The translations under genes were made by a program, and so were the position numbers. A stretch of 64,000 bases of DNA, taken from contig NZ_JAKVRD010000010.1 of NCBI RefSeq assembly GCF_022814865.1, positions 62,001 through 126,000 of the forward strand. Reading direction: 5' to 3'. Under the pieces are notes generated by a model. That model worked only from the letters and a program-made list of their open reading frames with translations, was not told the origin of the DNA and did not search any database. The stretch comes from Shimia aestuarii. Its GTDB lineage: Bacteria; Pseudomonadota; Alphaproteobacteria; Rhodobacterales; Rhodobacteraceae. Below are positions 46,726-55,654 of this stretch, in pieces. Positions within the stretch are counted from its first letter, which is position 1; each line of letters begins with the position of its first letter.

Positions 46726-47523
46726 TTGGATCATAACGCACTTGTCCCCGTCATCCGCCGCCTTGCCATCGAAGCGGGCGAGAAGATCATGGAGATCTAC
46801 AACGCAGATGATTTCGAGGTGAAGGTGAAGTCGGATGATAGCCCGGTCACCGAAGCCGACGAAGCGGCCGATGCGATCATCTCGGCAGGGCTTCGTGCGG
46901 CATTCCCCGATGTGATGTTGGTGACCGAAGAACAGGCGGAGAGCCATGCCGCCAAGGGCGATACGTTTCTGATCGTCGATCCGCTTGATGGCACCAAGGA
47001 GTTCATCCACCGCCGGGGCGATTTCACGGTCAACATCGCCTATGTGGAGAACGGTGTGCCGCAGCGGGGGGTTGTCTATGCCCCGGCGCGCAACCGTATG
47101 TTCTTTACCCAGGCCGACGGCCAGTCGGTCGAGGAAACCGGGGATTTCGCGCCCGACACGGTGGGCGAGGTGACACCGATCCAAGTTGCCGAAAGCGACA
47201 ATGACGCGCTCTACGTGGTGGCGTCGAAATCGCACCGGGATCAGGCCACCGATGACTACATCAACAAATATGCCGTCAAGGACATGAAGAGCGCGGGGTC
47301 GTCGCTCAAATTCTGTCTCGTGGCGACGGGCGAGGCGGATATCTATCCGCGCGTCGGGCGGACGATGGAATGGGATACGGCTGCGGGCCATGCCGTTTTG
47401 CTTGGGGCCGGAGGTGATGTCGTGCGGTTCGACGATCACACGCCGCTGGTCTATGGTAAGGACGGGTTCGCCAATCCGTTCTTCATCGCCTATGCGCCGA
47501 ATGTTGTTCTGAAAGAGGCCTGA
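46726..47523 (+). CDS. cysQ: 3'(2'),5'-bisphosphate nucleotidase
   Basis: The 265-residue protein belongs to the inositol monophosphatase superfamily. Metal sites are in TEADEAAD, VTEEQAE and DPLDGTKEF; the C-terminal motif is GEADIYPRVGRTMEWDTAAGHAV. DGTKEF is the CysQ form. It hydrolyses 3'-phosphoadenosine 5'-phosphate, the by-product of PAPS use by sulfotransferases or sulfate reduction. The start is TTG at 46726 with GGAG seven bases upstream; no in-frame ATG fits. It leads the polysaccharide gene run and touches kdsB. Confidence 0.93.
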   Translation: MDHNALVPVIRRLAIEAGEKIMEIYNADDFEVKVKSDDSPVTEADEAADAIISAGLRAAFPDVMLVTEEQAESHAAKGDTFLIVDPLDGTKEFIHRRGDFTVNIAYVENGVPQRGVVYAPARNRMFFTQADGQSVEETGDFAPDTVGEVTPIQVAESDNDALYVVASKSHRDQATDDYINKYAVKDMKSAGSSLKFCLVATGEADIYPRVGRTMEWDTAAGHAVLLGAGGDVVRFDDHTPLVYGKDGFANPFFIAYAPNVVLKEA

Positions 47524-48324
47524 ATGTCTGTCCTGATTGCTATCCCGGCGCGCTATGCGTCGACCCGCTATCCCGGAAAACCACTCGCAACGCTCAAGGG
47601 CGCGACGGGAGAGAGCAAGAGCCTAATCCAGCGGTCGTGGGAAGCGGCCTGTGGGGTGAAGGGGGTCGATCGCGTCGTGGTGGCGACAGATGACGACCGT
47701 ATTCGCGAGGCGTCCGAGGCGTTTGGGGCCGAGGTCGTGATGACATCAGAGGCGTGCGCCAATGGGACCGAGCGGTGCGCCGAGGCATTCGACAATCTTG
47801 GCGGCGGGTTCGATATCGTGGTCAACCTGCAAGGCGATGCACCGTTGACCCCGGCATGGTTCGTAGAAGAGCTTGTCGAAGGCTTGAAGGGGGATCCGAT
47901 GGCGGAGGTGGCGACGCCGGTCCTGCGCTGTGACGGACGGGCGCTCAACGGGTTCCTTGAGGATCGCAAGGCGGGGCGTGTCGGCGGCACGACCGCCGTG
48001 TTCACCAAGGATCGGCACGCGCTCTATTTCTCGAAGGAAGTTATCCCATTCACCTCGAAGACCTATGGCGACGAGGAGGAGACCCCGGTGTTCCATCATG
48101 TTGGGGTCTATGCCTATCGTCCTTCGGCGCTTGGCGCCTATCCGCGGTGGACCTCGGGCCCACTTGAGAGCCTCGAAGGGCTCGAGCAGCTCCGGTTCAT
48201 GGAACACGGGCATCGGGTTCTCTGTGTCGAGGTTGAAGCGCGGGGGCGTCAGTTCTGGGAACTTAATAACCCCGAGGACGTGCCGAAGATCGAGGCCATG
48301 ATGGCGGAGATGGGGACACCCTAA
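47524..48324 (+). CDS. kdsB: 3-deoxy-manno-octulosonate cytidylyltransferase (CMP-Kdo synthetase)
   Basis: The 266-residue protein starts with LIAIPARYASTRYPGKPLATL, then VVVATDDDRIREA, MTSEACANGTERCAEA and NLQGDAPLTP, the family signatures. It activates Kdo with CTP for lipopolysaccharide or Kdo-linked capsule. Its ATG follows the cysQ stop without a gap. As Kdo is also needed for lipid A core, the location does not by itself prove a capsule role. Confidence 0.95.
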   Translation: MSVLIAIPARYASTRYPGKPLATLKGATGESKSLIQRSWEAACGVKGVDRVVVATDDDRIREASEAFGAEVVMTSEACANGTERCAEAFDNLGGGFDIVVNLQGDAPLTPAWFVEELVEGLKGDPMAEVATPVLRCDGRALNGFLEDRKAGRVGGTTAVFTKDRHALYFSKEVIPFTSKTYGDEEETPVFHHVGVYAYRPSALGAYPRWTSGPLESLEGLEQLRFMEHGHRVLCVEVEARGRQFWELNNPEDVPKIEAMMAEMGTP

Positions 48325-48459
48325 ACCACAGAGTGCGCCTGAATTCCGGCCAAGAGACAAGATGTAGCAAAAGAACCGGGCCAGCGAGGGCCGAATTTCG
48401 TTGCCGCTCTGCCCTTTTTCGGACTAAAACGCGGTCATCAAACCTGGGGCATTTTCCGA

Positions 48460-49575
48460 ATGAATTTTGACGTGGCAAGGAAAGTCGGGCTGTTGGCAGC
48501 TCTCTGTGTCTTGACCGCTTGCGCCTTGCCGCGCGGCGCGCCGATCGTAACTGAGGTTGCAGGGCGTTCTGCCGAACAATCGGAAGCCGACAATATCTCG
48601 GTCGTCCCAATCACTCGCGAAAGTGCCGGTCGTATCCAATCGTGGCCGCAAACCGGTTGGCGTGGGCACTATTCGTGGCTTGCGCGGCAACGTGGCCCGG
48701 CGTCGAACGTGCTCCGTGTCGGGGATACGCTCAATCTTCGGATCTGGGACAACTCCGAAAACTCTCTCATCACCGGGCAAGATCAGCGTAGCGCAGATGT
48801 CGCCAGTGTGGAGATCGATGCAAGCGGCATGGTCTTTGTGCCCTATGTCGACGATGTGCATGTGCTCGGCCTGACGGCGACCGAGGCGCGCGCCAAGATT
48901 CAGGAAGAGATGACCGAGATCGCGCCCTCGGCACAGGTTCAGCTTGAGCTCGTCGAAGGGGTCGGGAACTCTGCCGATCTCGTGTCCGGAGTGGTCAAGC
49001 CAGGGCCGCAGGCGCTTCCGAACCGCAATTTTTCGATTCTGAGCCTGATTTCGCGAGGCGGCGGTATTTCGCCCTCTATCAAGAACCCGGTCGTGCGTCT
49101 TATTCGCAATGGCAAGACCTATGAGATCCCGGCCCCGGCGCTTTTTGCCGATCCGGCGAAAAACATCATCGTGCGTGGCGGCGATCAGGTCTTGATCGAC
49201 GAGGACCGCCGATCCTTTGTTGCGCTGGGCGCGACGGCCCGGGAAGAGCTTGTCTACTTTCACAAGGAAAAAATCTCGGGTCTCGAAGCGGTCTCGATGC
49301 TTGGTGGTGTGAATGACACGCGCGCAAACCCTGCCGGGCTTCTCGTGATGCGCGAATACGCCCCTGCGCAGGTGCGTGAAGACGGGACAGGTCCGAAGAA
49401 GCAATACGTTGTCTTCACCATGGACATGACAAGCGCCGACGGCATCTTTGGTGCGCGGAATTTCTATATCCATCCCGGCGATACGGTCATGGCAACAGAA
49501 TCCGCCGTCAAGCCGGCGCAGTCGGTCATGGCGCTTATCGGATCGGTGTTCGGACTTAGCAACGCATTTGACTAA
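48460..49575 (+). CDS. Outer-membrane polysaccharide export lipoprotein (KpsD/Wza type)
   Basis: The 371-residue protein has a lipobox LTAC (Cys21). It then has the Poly_export domain (LRVGDTLNLRIWDN, VEIDASGMVFVPYVDDVHVLGLTATEARAKIQEEM) and SLBB-type repeats (SGVVKPGPQALPNRNFSILSLISRGGGI; FVALGATAREELVYFHKEKISGLEAVSMLGGVND). It would form the outer-membrane gate for polysaccharide export, working with the ABC-2 permease. It lies 135 bp after kdsB; the region between shows no clear terminator. Confidence 0.92.
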   Translation: MNFDVARKVGLLAALCVLTACALPRGAPIVTEVAGRSAEQSEADNISVVPITRESAGRIQSWPQTGWRGHYSWLARQRGPASNVLRVGDTLNLRIWDNSENSLITGQDQRSADVASVEIDASGMVFVPYVDDVHVLGLTATEARAKIQEEMTEIAPSAQVQLELVEGVGNSADLVSGVVKPGPQALPNRNFSILSLISRGGGISPSIKNPVVRLIRNGKTYEIPAPALFADPAKNIIVRGGDQVLIDEDRRSFVALGATAREELVYFHKEKISGLEAVSMLGGVNDTRANPAGLLVMREYAPAQVREDGTGPKKQYVVFTMDMTSADGIFGARNFYIHPGDTVMATESAVKPAQSVMALIGSVFGLSNAFD

Positions 49576-49580
49576 GGTGT

Positions 49581-49609
49581 CAGCGCGGGAGGCCTGTATT
49601 CCCGCGCTG
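49581..49609 (+). terminator. Stable hairpin after the export lipoprotein gene
   Basis: CAGCGCGGGA (49581-49590) pairs perfectly with TCCCGCGCTG (49600-49609) six bases after the stop. No T run follows directly, so it may be a weak terminator or protect the 3' end. About 170 bp of non-coding sequence with T-rich parts leads to galU. Confidence 0.55.
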
Positions 49610-49780
49610 GATTCGATGTGCCGCTTGCTATGATACCTGTTTCAGCACGCTTTGTTTTATAGGTGTTTTTCGGCGTTTTCTTGCCTGACGCGGAGTTGAA
49701 CGCGTGGGATTTAGCGGATACGGTTCAATCGAATTTAAGCCGTTTGGCAAAGCCCTAGTCACACATCAGCGAGTTACTTC

Positions 49781-50674
49781 ATGCGTAAAAAAGTCACCAA
49801 GGCGATCTTCCCCGTGGCGGGGCTAGGCACGCGCTTTCTTCCGGCCACGAAAGCGATCCCGAAAGAGATCATGACGCTCGTGGACAGGCCCCTCATCCAA
49901 TATGCAATCGACGAGGCGCGCGAAGCTGGTATCAAGGAATTCATCTTTGTGACGTCGCGCGGCAAGAGCGCGCTTGAGGACTATTTCGACAATAGCCCGG
50001 TGCTTGAACAGGAGCTTCGCAAGAAGGGGAAGACAGAGCTTCTCAAGACCTTGCGCAGCACCAATATGGAAAGCGGTGCAATCGCCTATATCCGCCAGCA
50101 CAAGGCGCTTGGCCTTGGTCATGCGGTCTGGTGCGCGCGGCGCTTGATCGCCAACGAACCTTTCGCCGTGATCCTTCCTGATGACGTGATCGCAGCAGAG
50201 GAATCCTGTCTCAAGCAGATGGTGGACGCCTATGCCGAAACTGGCGGCAGCATGGTCGCGGCGATGGAAGTGCCGCAGGAAAAGGCCTCGGCGTATGGTG
50301 TGCTCGATGTAAAAGAGGACATGGGATCGCTTGTGTCGGTGAAGGGCATGGTTGAGAAGCCGAAGCTCGAGGACGCGCCTTCGAACCTCGCCGTGATCGG
50401 GCGCTACATTCTATCGCCGAGCGTATTGCGCAACCTGAACCGGCAAGAGGCCGGCACCGGGGGCGAGATTCAGCTTACCGATGCCATTGCCAAGGAAATC
50501 GACAACGAGAACGGCGTTTTCGGGTATCGTTTCAGGGGCCAGCGTTTTGATTGTGGATCCAAGGCGGGCTTTCTTCAGGCGACCGTGGCCTTCGCGATGG
50601 AGCGTCCCGAATTGCGTGATGAGCTTGGCGAATATCTGCGCGAGATGGTGGCGGCGGAACAAGCCGCGCAATAG
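49781..50674 (+). CDS. galU: UTP-glucose-1-phosphate uridylyltransferase
   Basis: The 297-residue protein has FPVAGLGTRFLPATKAIPKEIMTLVDRPLIQYAIDEA at the N-terminus (nucleotide loop), IREFIF-like EFIFVTSRGK, and FAVILPDDVI, GMVEKPKLEDAPS and RFDCGSKAGFLQA further on. It makes UDP-glucose for surface glycans. galE follows 17 bp downstream, so UDP-glucose and UDP-galactose supply are co-expressed. Confidence 0.96.
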   Translation: MRKKVTKAIFPVAGLGTRFLPATKAIPKEIMTLVDRPLIQYAIDEAREAGIKEFIFVTSRGKSALEDYFDNSPVLEQELRKKGKTELLKTLRSTNMESGAIAYIRQHKALGLGHAVWCARRLIANEPFAVILPDDVIAAEESCLKQMVDAYAETGGSMVAAMEVPQEKASAYGVLDVKEDMGSLVSVKGMVEKPKLEDAPSNLAVIGRYILSPSVLRNLNRQEAGTGGEIQLTDAIAKEIDNENGVFGYRFRGQRFDCGSKAGFLQATVAFAMERPELRDELGEYLREMVAAEQAAQ

Positions 50675-50691
50675 CATTCGGGAGAGAGCTT

Positions 50692-51675
50692 GTGAAAAAC
50701 GTTCTTGTCACCGGCGGGGCCGGATACATCGGCTCGCACGCTTGCAAGGCGCTCAAGGCGGCGGGCTATGTGCCGGTCACCTATGACAACCTCTCCACGG
50801 GCTGGGAAGAAGCGGTCAAGTTCGGGCCATTCGAGAAGGGCGACCTGCTCGACCGGGCGCGTCTCGACGAGGTGTTTTCCAAGTATGAGCCAATCGCCGT
50901 CATGCATTTTGCCGCTCTAAGCCAGGTCGGCGAGAGCATGAAAATTCCGGGCCTCTATTGGCGCAATAACGTGCAAGGCTCACTGACGCTTATCGAGGCG
51001 GCGACAGAGGCCGGTGTCGGACCTTTCGTATTTTCTTCGACCTGTGCGACCTATGGCGACCAGGACAATGTCGTACTTGATGAGGAGTGCGCGCAGCATC
51101 CGATCAATGCCTATGGCGCGTCCAAGCGGGCCATCGAGGACATGCTGCGGGATTTCGAGGATGCGGCGGGCCTGCGCCATGTGATCTTTCGCTATTTCAA
51201 CGTCGCGGGGGCTGATCCAGAGGCCGAAGTCGGCGAGTTCCATCAACCGGAGACGCATCTTATCCCGCTCGTCCTCGACGCGATCGATGGGAAACGTGAT
51301 GCGTTGACGATTTTTGGCACGGATTACGATACGCCGGATGGCACCTGTATCCGCGACTACGTGCATGTCTGCGACCTTGTGGATGCGCATGTACTTGGGC
51401 TGCAATGGCTTCTCGAGGGCAAGGAAAGCCGAGTCTTCAACCTTGGCACAGGGAGCGGGTTTTCGGTGCGTGAGGTGATCGAACAATCGCAATCCGTGAC
51501 GCATCGGGAGGTGCCTTTTGTCGAGGGTCCGCGGCGCGCCGGGGATTGCACGCGGCTTGTTTCCGGCTCGACACGGGCGGAGAAAGAGCTAGGCTGGACG
51601 CCGTCGCGTTCGAACCTGAACACGATGATCTCGGATGCCTGGCGCTGGCATCAGAGCGGGCATTACGACAAGTGA
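50692..51675 (+). CDS. galE: UDP-glucose 4-epimerase
   Basis: The 327-residue extended short-chain dehydrogenase has VTGGAGYIGSHACKAL (NAD loop), the active Ser-Tyr-Lys set (FSSTCATYGD; YGASKRAIEDML) and RYFNVAGADPEAEVGE. DGTCIRDYVHVCDLVDAH is the GalE signature. It interconverts UDP-glucose and UDP-galactose. The start is GTG at 50692 after GGGAGAGAG. Confidence 0.95.
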   Translation: MKNVLVTGGAGYIGSHACKALKAAGYVPVTYDNLSTGWEEAVKFGPFEKGDLLDRARLDEVFSKYEPIAVMHFAALSQVGESMKIPGLYWRNNVQGSLTLIEAATEAGVGPFVFSSTCATYGDQDNVVLDEECAQHPINAYGASKRAIEDMLRDFEDAAGLRHVIFRYFNVAGADPEAEVGEFHQPETHLIPLVLDAIDGKRDALTIFGTDYDTPDGTCIRDYVHVCDLVDAHVLGLQWLLEGKESRVFNLGTGSGFSVREVIEQSQSVTHREVPFVEGPRRAGDCTRLVSGSTRAEKELGWTPSRSNLNTMISDAWRWHQSGHYDK

Positions 51676-52744
51676 GGGGACGCGCATTTCGCTTGGGACG
51701 GGGCAGGGCAGATTTCCGGATCGCGAGAGGCTTCGCGACCTAAGGGCTGCGTATAAGCTCCGGCTTCGGCGCAGGCGTCTTCTTTACCGGGCTTTTCGAA
51801 AACGGCGGCAGCTTGAGACCGTGGTGGATCGCACTCAGGCGATCCGGCCGGGGATGATCCTTGGTGCCGGGACCATGCGCAATGAGATCGTGCGGCTTCC
51901 GTATTTCCTTGAGCATCATAGGGCGCTTGGAGTCGAGCATTTCCTCATCATCGACAACGAAAGCGATGACGGCACGCGGGAGTACCTTGCCGAGCAATCG
52001 GATGTGTCTCTGTGGTCGGCGAAGGGGAGTTACAAACGTGCGCGGTTCGGGCTTGATTGGCTCACGTGGGTGATGATGAAGCATGCGCATGGGCATTGGT
52101 GCCTGACGCTCGATGCGGATGAGATCCTCATCTATCCGTTTTGGGATACGCGCCCTCTCGCGGCTCTGACTGAATGGCTTGACGGGAGAGGGGTCGAGAT
52201 GTTCCCGGCGATGATGCTCGACATGTACCCGAAAGGGCCGTTGGGAGAGCAGAGCTATGTGTCGGGGCAGGATCCGATAGAGGTTCTGTCGTGGTTTGAT
52301 AGCGGCAACTACATGATCCAGCGGCAAGACCCGATGGAGAATCTCTGGATCCAAGGCGGTGTCCGCGCGCGGTGTTTCTTTGCCAACAAGCCGCGTCGCG
52401 CGCCGACGATGAACAAGGTGCCGCTCGTGAAGTGGAATCGGCGCTATGTCTATGTGAACTCGACACATGGAATTCTGCCGCGCCGGCTCAATCGCTTTTA
52501 CGATCGGGACGGAGGAGAGTTTGCGTCGGGTATCCTGCTGCACACGAAATTCCTCGACACGGTGGTCGACAAATCAAAGGAAGAGCTTAAGCGGCGTGAA
52601 CATTTCGCCAACAGCGCGCTTTATGATGAGTATTACAAGACCCTCATAGAGAAGCCCGATCTCTGGTGTGAGCGTTCGAGTCTCTATCGAGGGTGGCGAC
52701 AGCTTGAGGCGATGGGTTTGATGTCGCGGGGAACATGGCTCTGA
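51635..52744 (+). CDS. Glycosyltransferase family 2-like protein (first of two paralogues)
   Basis: Up to 369 residues. The core, GAGTMRNEIVRLPYFLEHHRALGVEHFLIIDNESDDGTREYL, then CLTLDADEILIYPF (D-x-D) and LLHTKFLDTVVDKSKEELKRREHF, fits the PF13704-type glycosyltransferase group. It is closely related to the next gene over its whole length. The start is unclear. The only ATG in frame (51635) lies inside galE with no good ribosome site, and no GTG or TTG lies between galE and the region homologous to the paralogue's first residues. An ATT at 51686 has GAGGGG seven bases upstream. Confidence 0.85.
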   Translation: MPGAGIRAGITTSEGTRISLGTGQGRFPDRERLRDLRAAYKLRLRRRRLLYRAFRKRRQLETVVDRTQAIRPGMILGAGTMRNEIVRLPYFLEHHRALGVEHFLIIDNESDDGTREYLAEQSDVSLWSAKGSYKRARFGLDWLTWVMMKHAHGHWCLTLDADEILIYPFWDTRPLAALTEWLDGRGVEMFPAMMLDMYPKGPLGEQSYVSGQDPIEVLSWFDSGNYMIQRQDPMENLWIQGGVRARCFFANKPRRAPTMNKVPLVKWNRRYVYVNSTHGILPRRLNRFYDRDGGEFASGILLHTKFLDTVVDKSKEELKRREHFANSALYDEYYKTLIEKPDLWCERSSLYRGWRQLEAMGLMSRGTWL

Positions 52745-52923
52745 CCCACTGTAACTGTTTACGAAACGTGCACAAATCCGTATCCTTGGGGAAAGTCTTT
52801 CGGGGGCCAATCCTTCCCTCGGGGCGGGCGGTGAAAAGGCATGGACAAGCAACGTCAACAGCGTCTTAACCAGCAGCTCGTAGACACAGAGAATACCGTG
52901 CAGAGCAGGAGCGCAGGGCAGGT

Positions 52924-53934
52924 TTGAGCTTCATTCAGTCATACAGACTACGCCTCAAGCGAAAGCACCTGCTTGCCCGCGCGTTTCGTAAACGGCGTGA
53001 AATGAAGTCTGTTGCGGATCGGACAGACCGTATCAAGGGCGATGATATCCTTGCCTTCACCACCTTGCGAAACGAGAAGGTTCGGCTCCCGTTCTTTCTT
53101 CAGTACTACCGCGAGATGGGGGTTAACCATTTCCTGATCGTGGACAATGACAGTGATGACGGATCGCGCGAATACCTCGAGCAACAGCCGGATGTCTCGC
53201 TCTGGACGTCGAAGCATAGCTATCGGCGTAGCCGGTATGGCGTGGACTGGCTCAACTGGCTGCAACGGAAATATGGCGATGAGCATTGGTGCCTTGTCGT
53301 CGATCCGGACGAGTTCCTCGTCTATCCTTTCTGCGACACGCGGCCCTTGCGGGCGCTGACCGATTGGCTTGATGCGAGCTCTATCCGGTCCTTTAGCGCA
53401 ATGCTCCTCGACATGTATCCCAAGGGTCGGATCAACGATCGGCCTTATCGGGCAGGACAGAATCCTCTCGAGATCGCAGGGTGGTTCGATTCCGGGAACT
53501 ACTCTATCTCGCGGAACTGGAAGTACTGGAACCTCTGGATTCAAGGGGGGGCACGGGCGCGGATGTTCTTTCAGGACAACCCCGAAGAGGCGCCTGCGCT
53601 CAACAAGGTGCCGCTCGTCAAATGGACCAAGAAATACACCTATGTGGATTCCACCCACATGCTCTTGCCGCGGGGGCTCAACCTCGTGTTCGACGAGTGG
53701 GGCGGGGAGAAGGCGTCGGGGGTGCTGCTGCACACGAAGTTCCTCGACACGTTCTCTGTCAAGGCGGCGGAGGAGCTTAAGAGGCGTCAACACTACGCCA
53801 AGAGCGTAGAATATCTCGCCTATGCGAGAAGTTTGAACGATGATCCGGAACTTTGGTGCAAGTGGTCGGAAAAGTATATTAACTGGAGGCAACTGGAAAT
53901 TCTCGGGCTCATGTCCAAGGGGAACTGGGCCTGA
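52924..53934 (+). CDS. Glycosyltransferase family 2-like protein (second of two paralogues)
   Basis: The 336-residue protein begins SFIQSYRLRLKRKHLLARAFRKRR. It carries FTTLRNEKVRLPFFLQYYREMGVNHFLIVDNDSDDGSREYLE, CLVVDPDEFLVYPF (D-x-D) and LLHTKFLDTFSVKAAEELKRRQHYAKS. It pairs with the previous gene block by block, so the two arose by duplication. TTG at 52924 is the only usable start after the last in-frame stop. Upstream, 179 bp hold a 28-codon frame (52841-52927) that overlaps this start. It probably adds one sugar to the surface polysaccharide; donor and acceptor are unknown. Confidence 0.87.
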   Translation: MSFIQSYRLRLKRKHLLARAFRKRREMKSVADRTDRIKGDDILAFTTLRNEKVRLPFFLQYYREMGVNHFLIVDNDSDDGSREYLEQQPDVSLWTSKHSYRRSRYGVDWLNWLQRKYGDEHWCLVVDPDEFLVYPFCDTRPLRALTDWLDASSIRSFSAMLLDMYPKGRINDRPYRAGQNPLEIAGWFDSGNYSISRNWKYWNLWIQGGARARMFFQDNPEEAPALNKVPLVKWTKKYTYVDSTHMLLPRGLNLVFDEWGGEKASGVLLHTKFLDTFSVKAAEELKRRQHYAKSVEYLAYARSLNDDPELWCKWSEKYINWRQLEILGLMSKGNWA

Positions 53935-53950
53935 TGAGAGGGAGGACTAG

Positions 53951-55648
53951 GTGAGCGTCGGGATCATCATGTTGGTGCATACGGCCCTAGACCGGGCCGA
54001 GCAGGTGGCGCGTCACTGGACCGCCGCCGGGTGCCCTGTTGTGATCCATGTCGATGCCAATGTCCCGCGTAAGACCTATAAGGCGTTCACCAAGGCGCTT
54101 GATGATGTGCCCACGGTGAAGTTCTGTCAGCGGCACAAATGCGAATGGGGCACGTGGGGTCTTGTCGCCGGTACGTTGTCAGCCTCGGAAATGATGCTTG
54201 GGGCTTTCCCGGATGTGCGCCATGTCTACCTCTCTTCGGGATCCTGTCTGCCGCTTCGCCCGGTACAGGAGTTGATCGACTATCTTGCGGCACGTCCACA
54301 GACCGATTTCATCGAATCCGCAACGACATCTGATGTGCCTTGGACGGTTGGCGGGCTGAGTGACGAACGTTTCACGCTACGCTTCCCGTTTTCATGGAAG
54401 CGGCATCGCTATCTCTTTGACAAATATGTCGAACTGCAACGCAAAGTTGGGTTCAAACGACGTATCCCGAGCGGGATCACGCCGCATATGGGATCGCAAT
54501 GGTGGTGCCTGACGCGGCAAACGCTTTCGGCGATCCTCGAAGACCCGGCGCGCGATACCTATGACGCCTATTTTCGCAAGGTCTGGATCCCGGATGAGAG
54601 CTATTTTCAGACGCTCGCGCGGCTCTACTCGACCAATATCGAGAGCCGTTCACTGACCCTGTCGAAGTTCGATTTTCAGGGCAAGCCGCATATCTTTTAC
54701 GACGATCACCTTCAGCTCTTACGGCGGTCGGACTGTTTCGTGGCGCGTAAGATTTGGCCTCGGGCGAACAGGCTCTATGACGGGTTCCTGCGCGATCCTG
54801 AGGGTGCGATCAAGATGACCGAGCCGAACCCGGCCAAGATCGACCGGATCTTTGCGAAGGCCGTTGAGAGGCGCACGCGGGGCCGGCAGGGTCTTTATAT
54901 GCAGAGCCGTTTTCCGCACGAAGGGTATGAACACTCAATCACCAGCGGGCGCTATTCGGTGTTCCAAGGGTTCACGGAGTTGTTCGAGGATTTCGAGCCA
55001 TGGCTTGCCAAGGCAACGAGCACGCAGGTGCATGGCCACCTCTTCAGCCCGGAAAGGGCGGAATTCTCTGGCGGCCAGAAGGTCGTGAACGGTGCGCTGA
55101 CGGATAGTCCTGCGTTGCGGGATTATAACCCGACCGCCTTTCTCACCAGCCTTATTTGGAACACGCGGGGCGAGCGGCAGTGTCTTCAGCTTGGCCCGGC
55201 GGATGAAACGGCGCCGATTTGGTTCATTGCCAAAGACCCAAATGCACAGGTTTCCGTGATCAGCGGTGCTTGGGCCGTGCCACTCTTCAAATCGAACCGC
55301 AATTTTGCAGACCTGCGGCAGGAAGCGGCGCGGCTTCAGAAACTCGAGAGCGAACAGCTCAAGGTCTTGCGGTCGGTTTGGGCCAAGGCGCGGATTCGCA
55401 TCTGGACCATGGCCGAATTTATCGAGGCACCGATGGAGCCGCTTCAGTCCATCATCGACGAGATGGGGCAGCATTCGCTCCGCCGCCTGACCGAAGCGCC
55501 GAAGATGGCCGATCTGACGGGGTTTGGGCAATTCCTGCAGAACCTAAAGAACCAGGGGATGCATCCGTATCTCATGGGGGATTTCCCCGTGAGCCCGCCG
55601 GGTCTCAATCAGCCCAAACCGCCGCGCAAACCTTATTTGGTGCAGTAA
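53951..55648 (+). CDS. Core-2/I-branching-type glycosyltransferase (beta-1,6-N-acetylglucosaminyltransferase-like)
   Basis: The 565-residue protein has the N-terminal GT14-like part (LVHTALDRAEQVARHWTAAGCPVVIHVDAN; FCQRHKCEWGTWGLVAGTLSASEMML; VYLSSGSCLPLRPVQELIDYL; HMGSQWWCLTRQTLSAIL; KVWIPDESYFQTLARL). The last 250 residues have no domain that I recognise. Related enzymes transfer N-acetylglucosamine or xylose. The start is GTG at 53951 after GGGAGGA. It is followed after 6 bp by the two-domain sulfotransferase gene, so both likely act on the same glycan. Confidence 0.88.
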   Translation: MSVGIIMLVHTALDRAEQVARHWTAAGCPVVIHVDANVPRKTYKAFTKALDDVPTVKFCQRHKCEWGTWGLVAGTLSASEMMLGAFPDVRHVYLSSGSCLPLRPVQELIDYLAARPQTDFIESATTSDVPWTVGGLSDERFTLRFPFSWKRHRYLFDKYVELQRKVGFKRRIPSGITPHMGSQWWCLTRQTLSAILEDPARDTYDAYFRKVWIPDESYFQTLARLYSTNIESRSLTLSKFDFQGKPHIFYDDHLQLLRRSDCFVARKIWPRANRLYDGFLRDPEGAIKMTEPNPAKIDRIFAKAVERRTRGRQGLYMQSRFPHEGYEHSITSGRYSVFQGFTELFEDFEPWLAKATSTQVHGHLFSPERAEFSGGQKVVNGALTDSPALRDYNPTAFLTSLIWNTRGERQCLQLGPADETAPIWFIAKDPNAQVSVISGAWAVPLFKSNRNFADLRQEAARLQKLESEQLKVLRSVWAKARIRIWTMAEFIEAPMEPLQSIIDEMGQHSLRRLTEAPKMADLTGFGQFLQNLKNQGMHPYLMGDFPVSPPGLNQPKPPRKPYLVQ

Positions 55649-55654
55649 TAGCCG

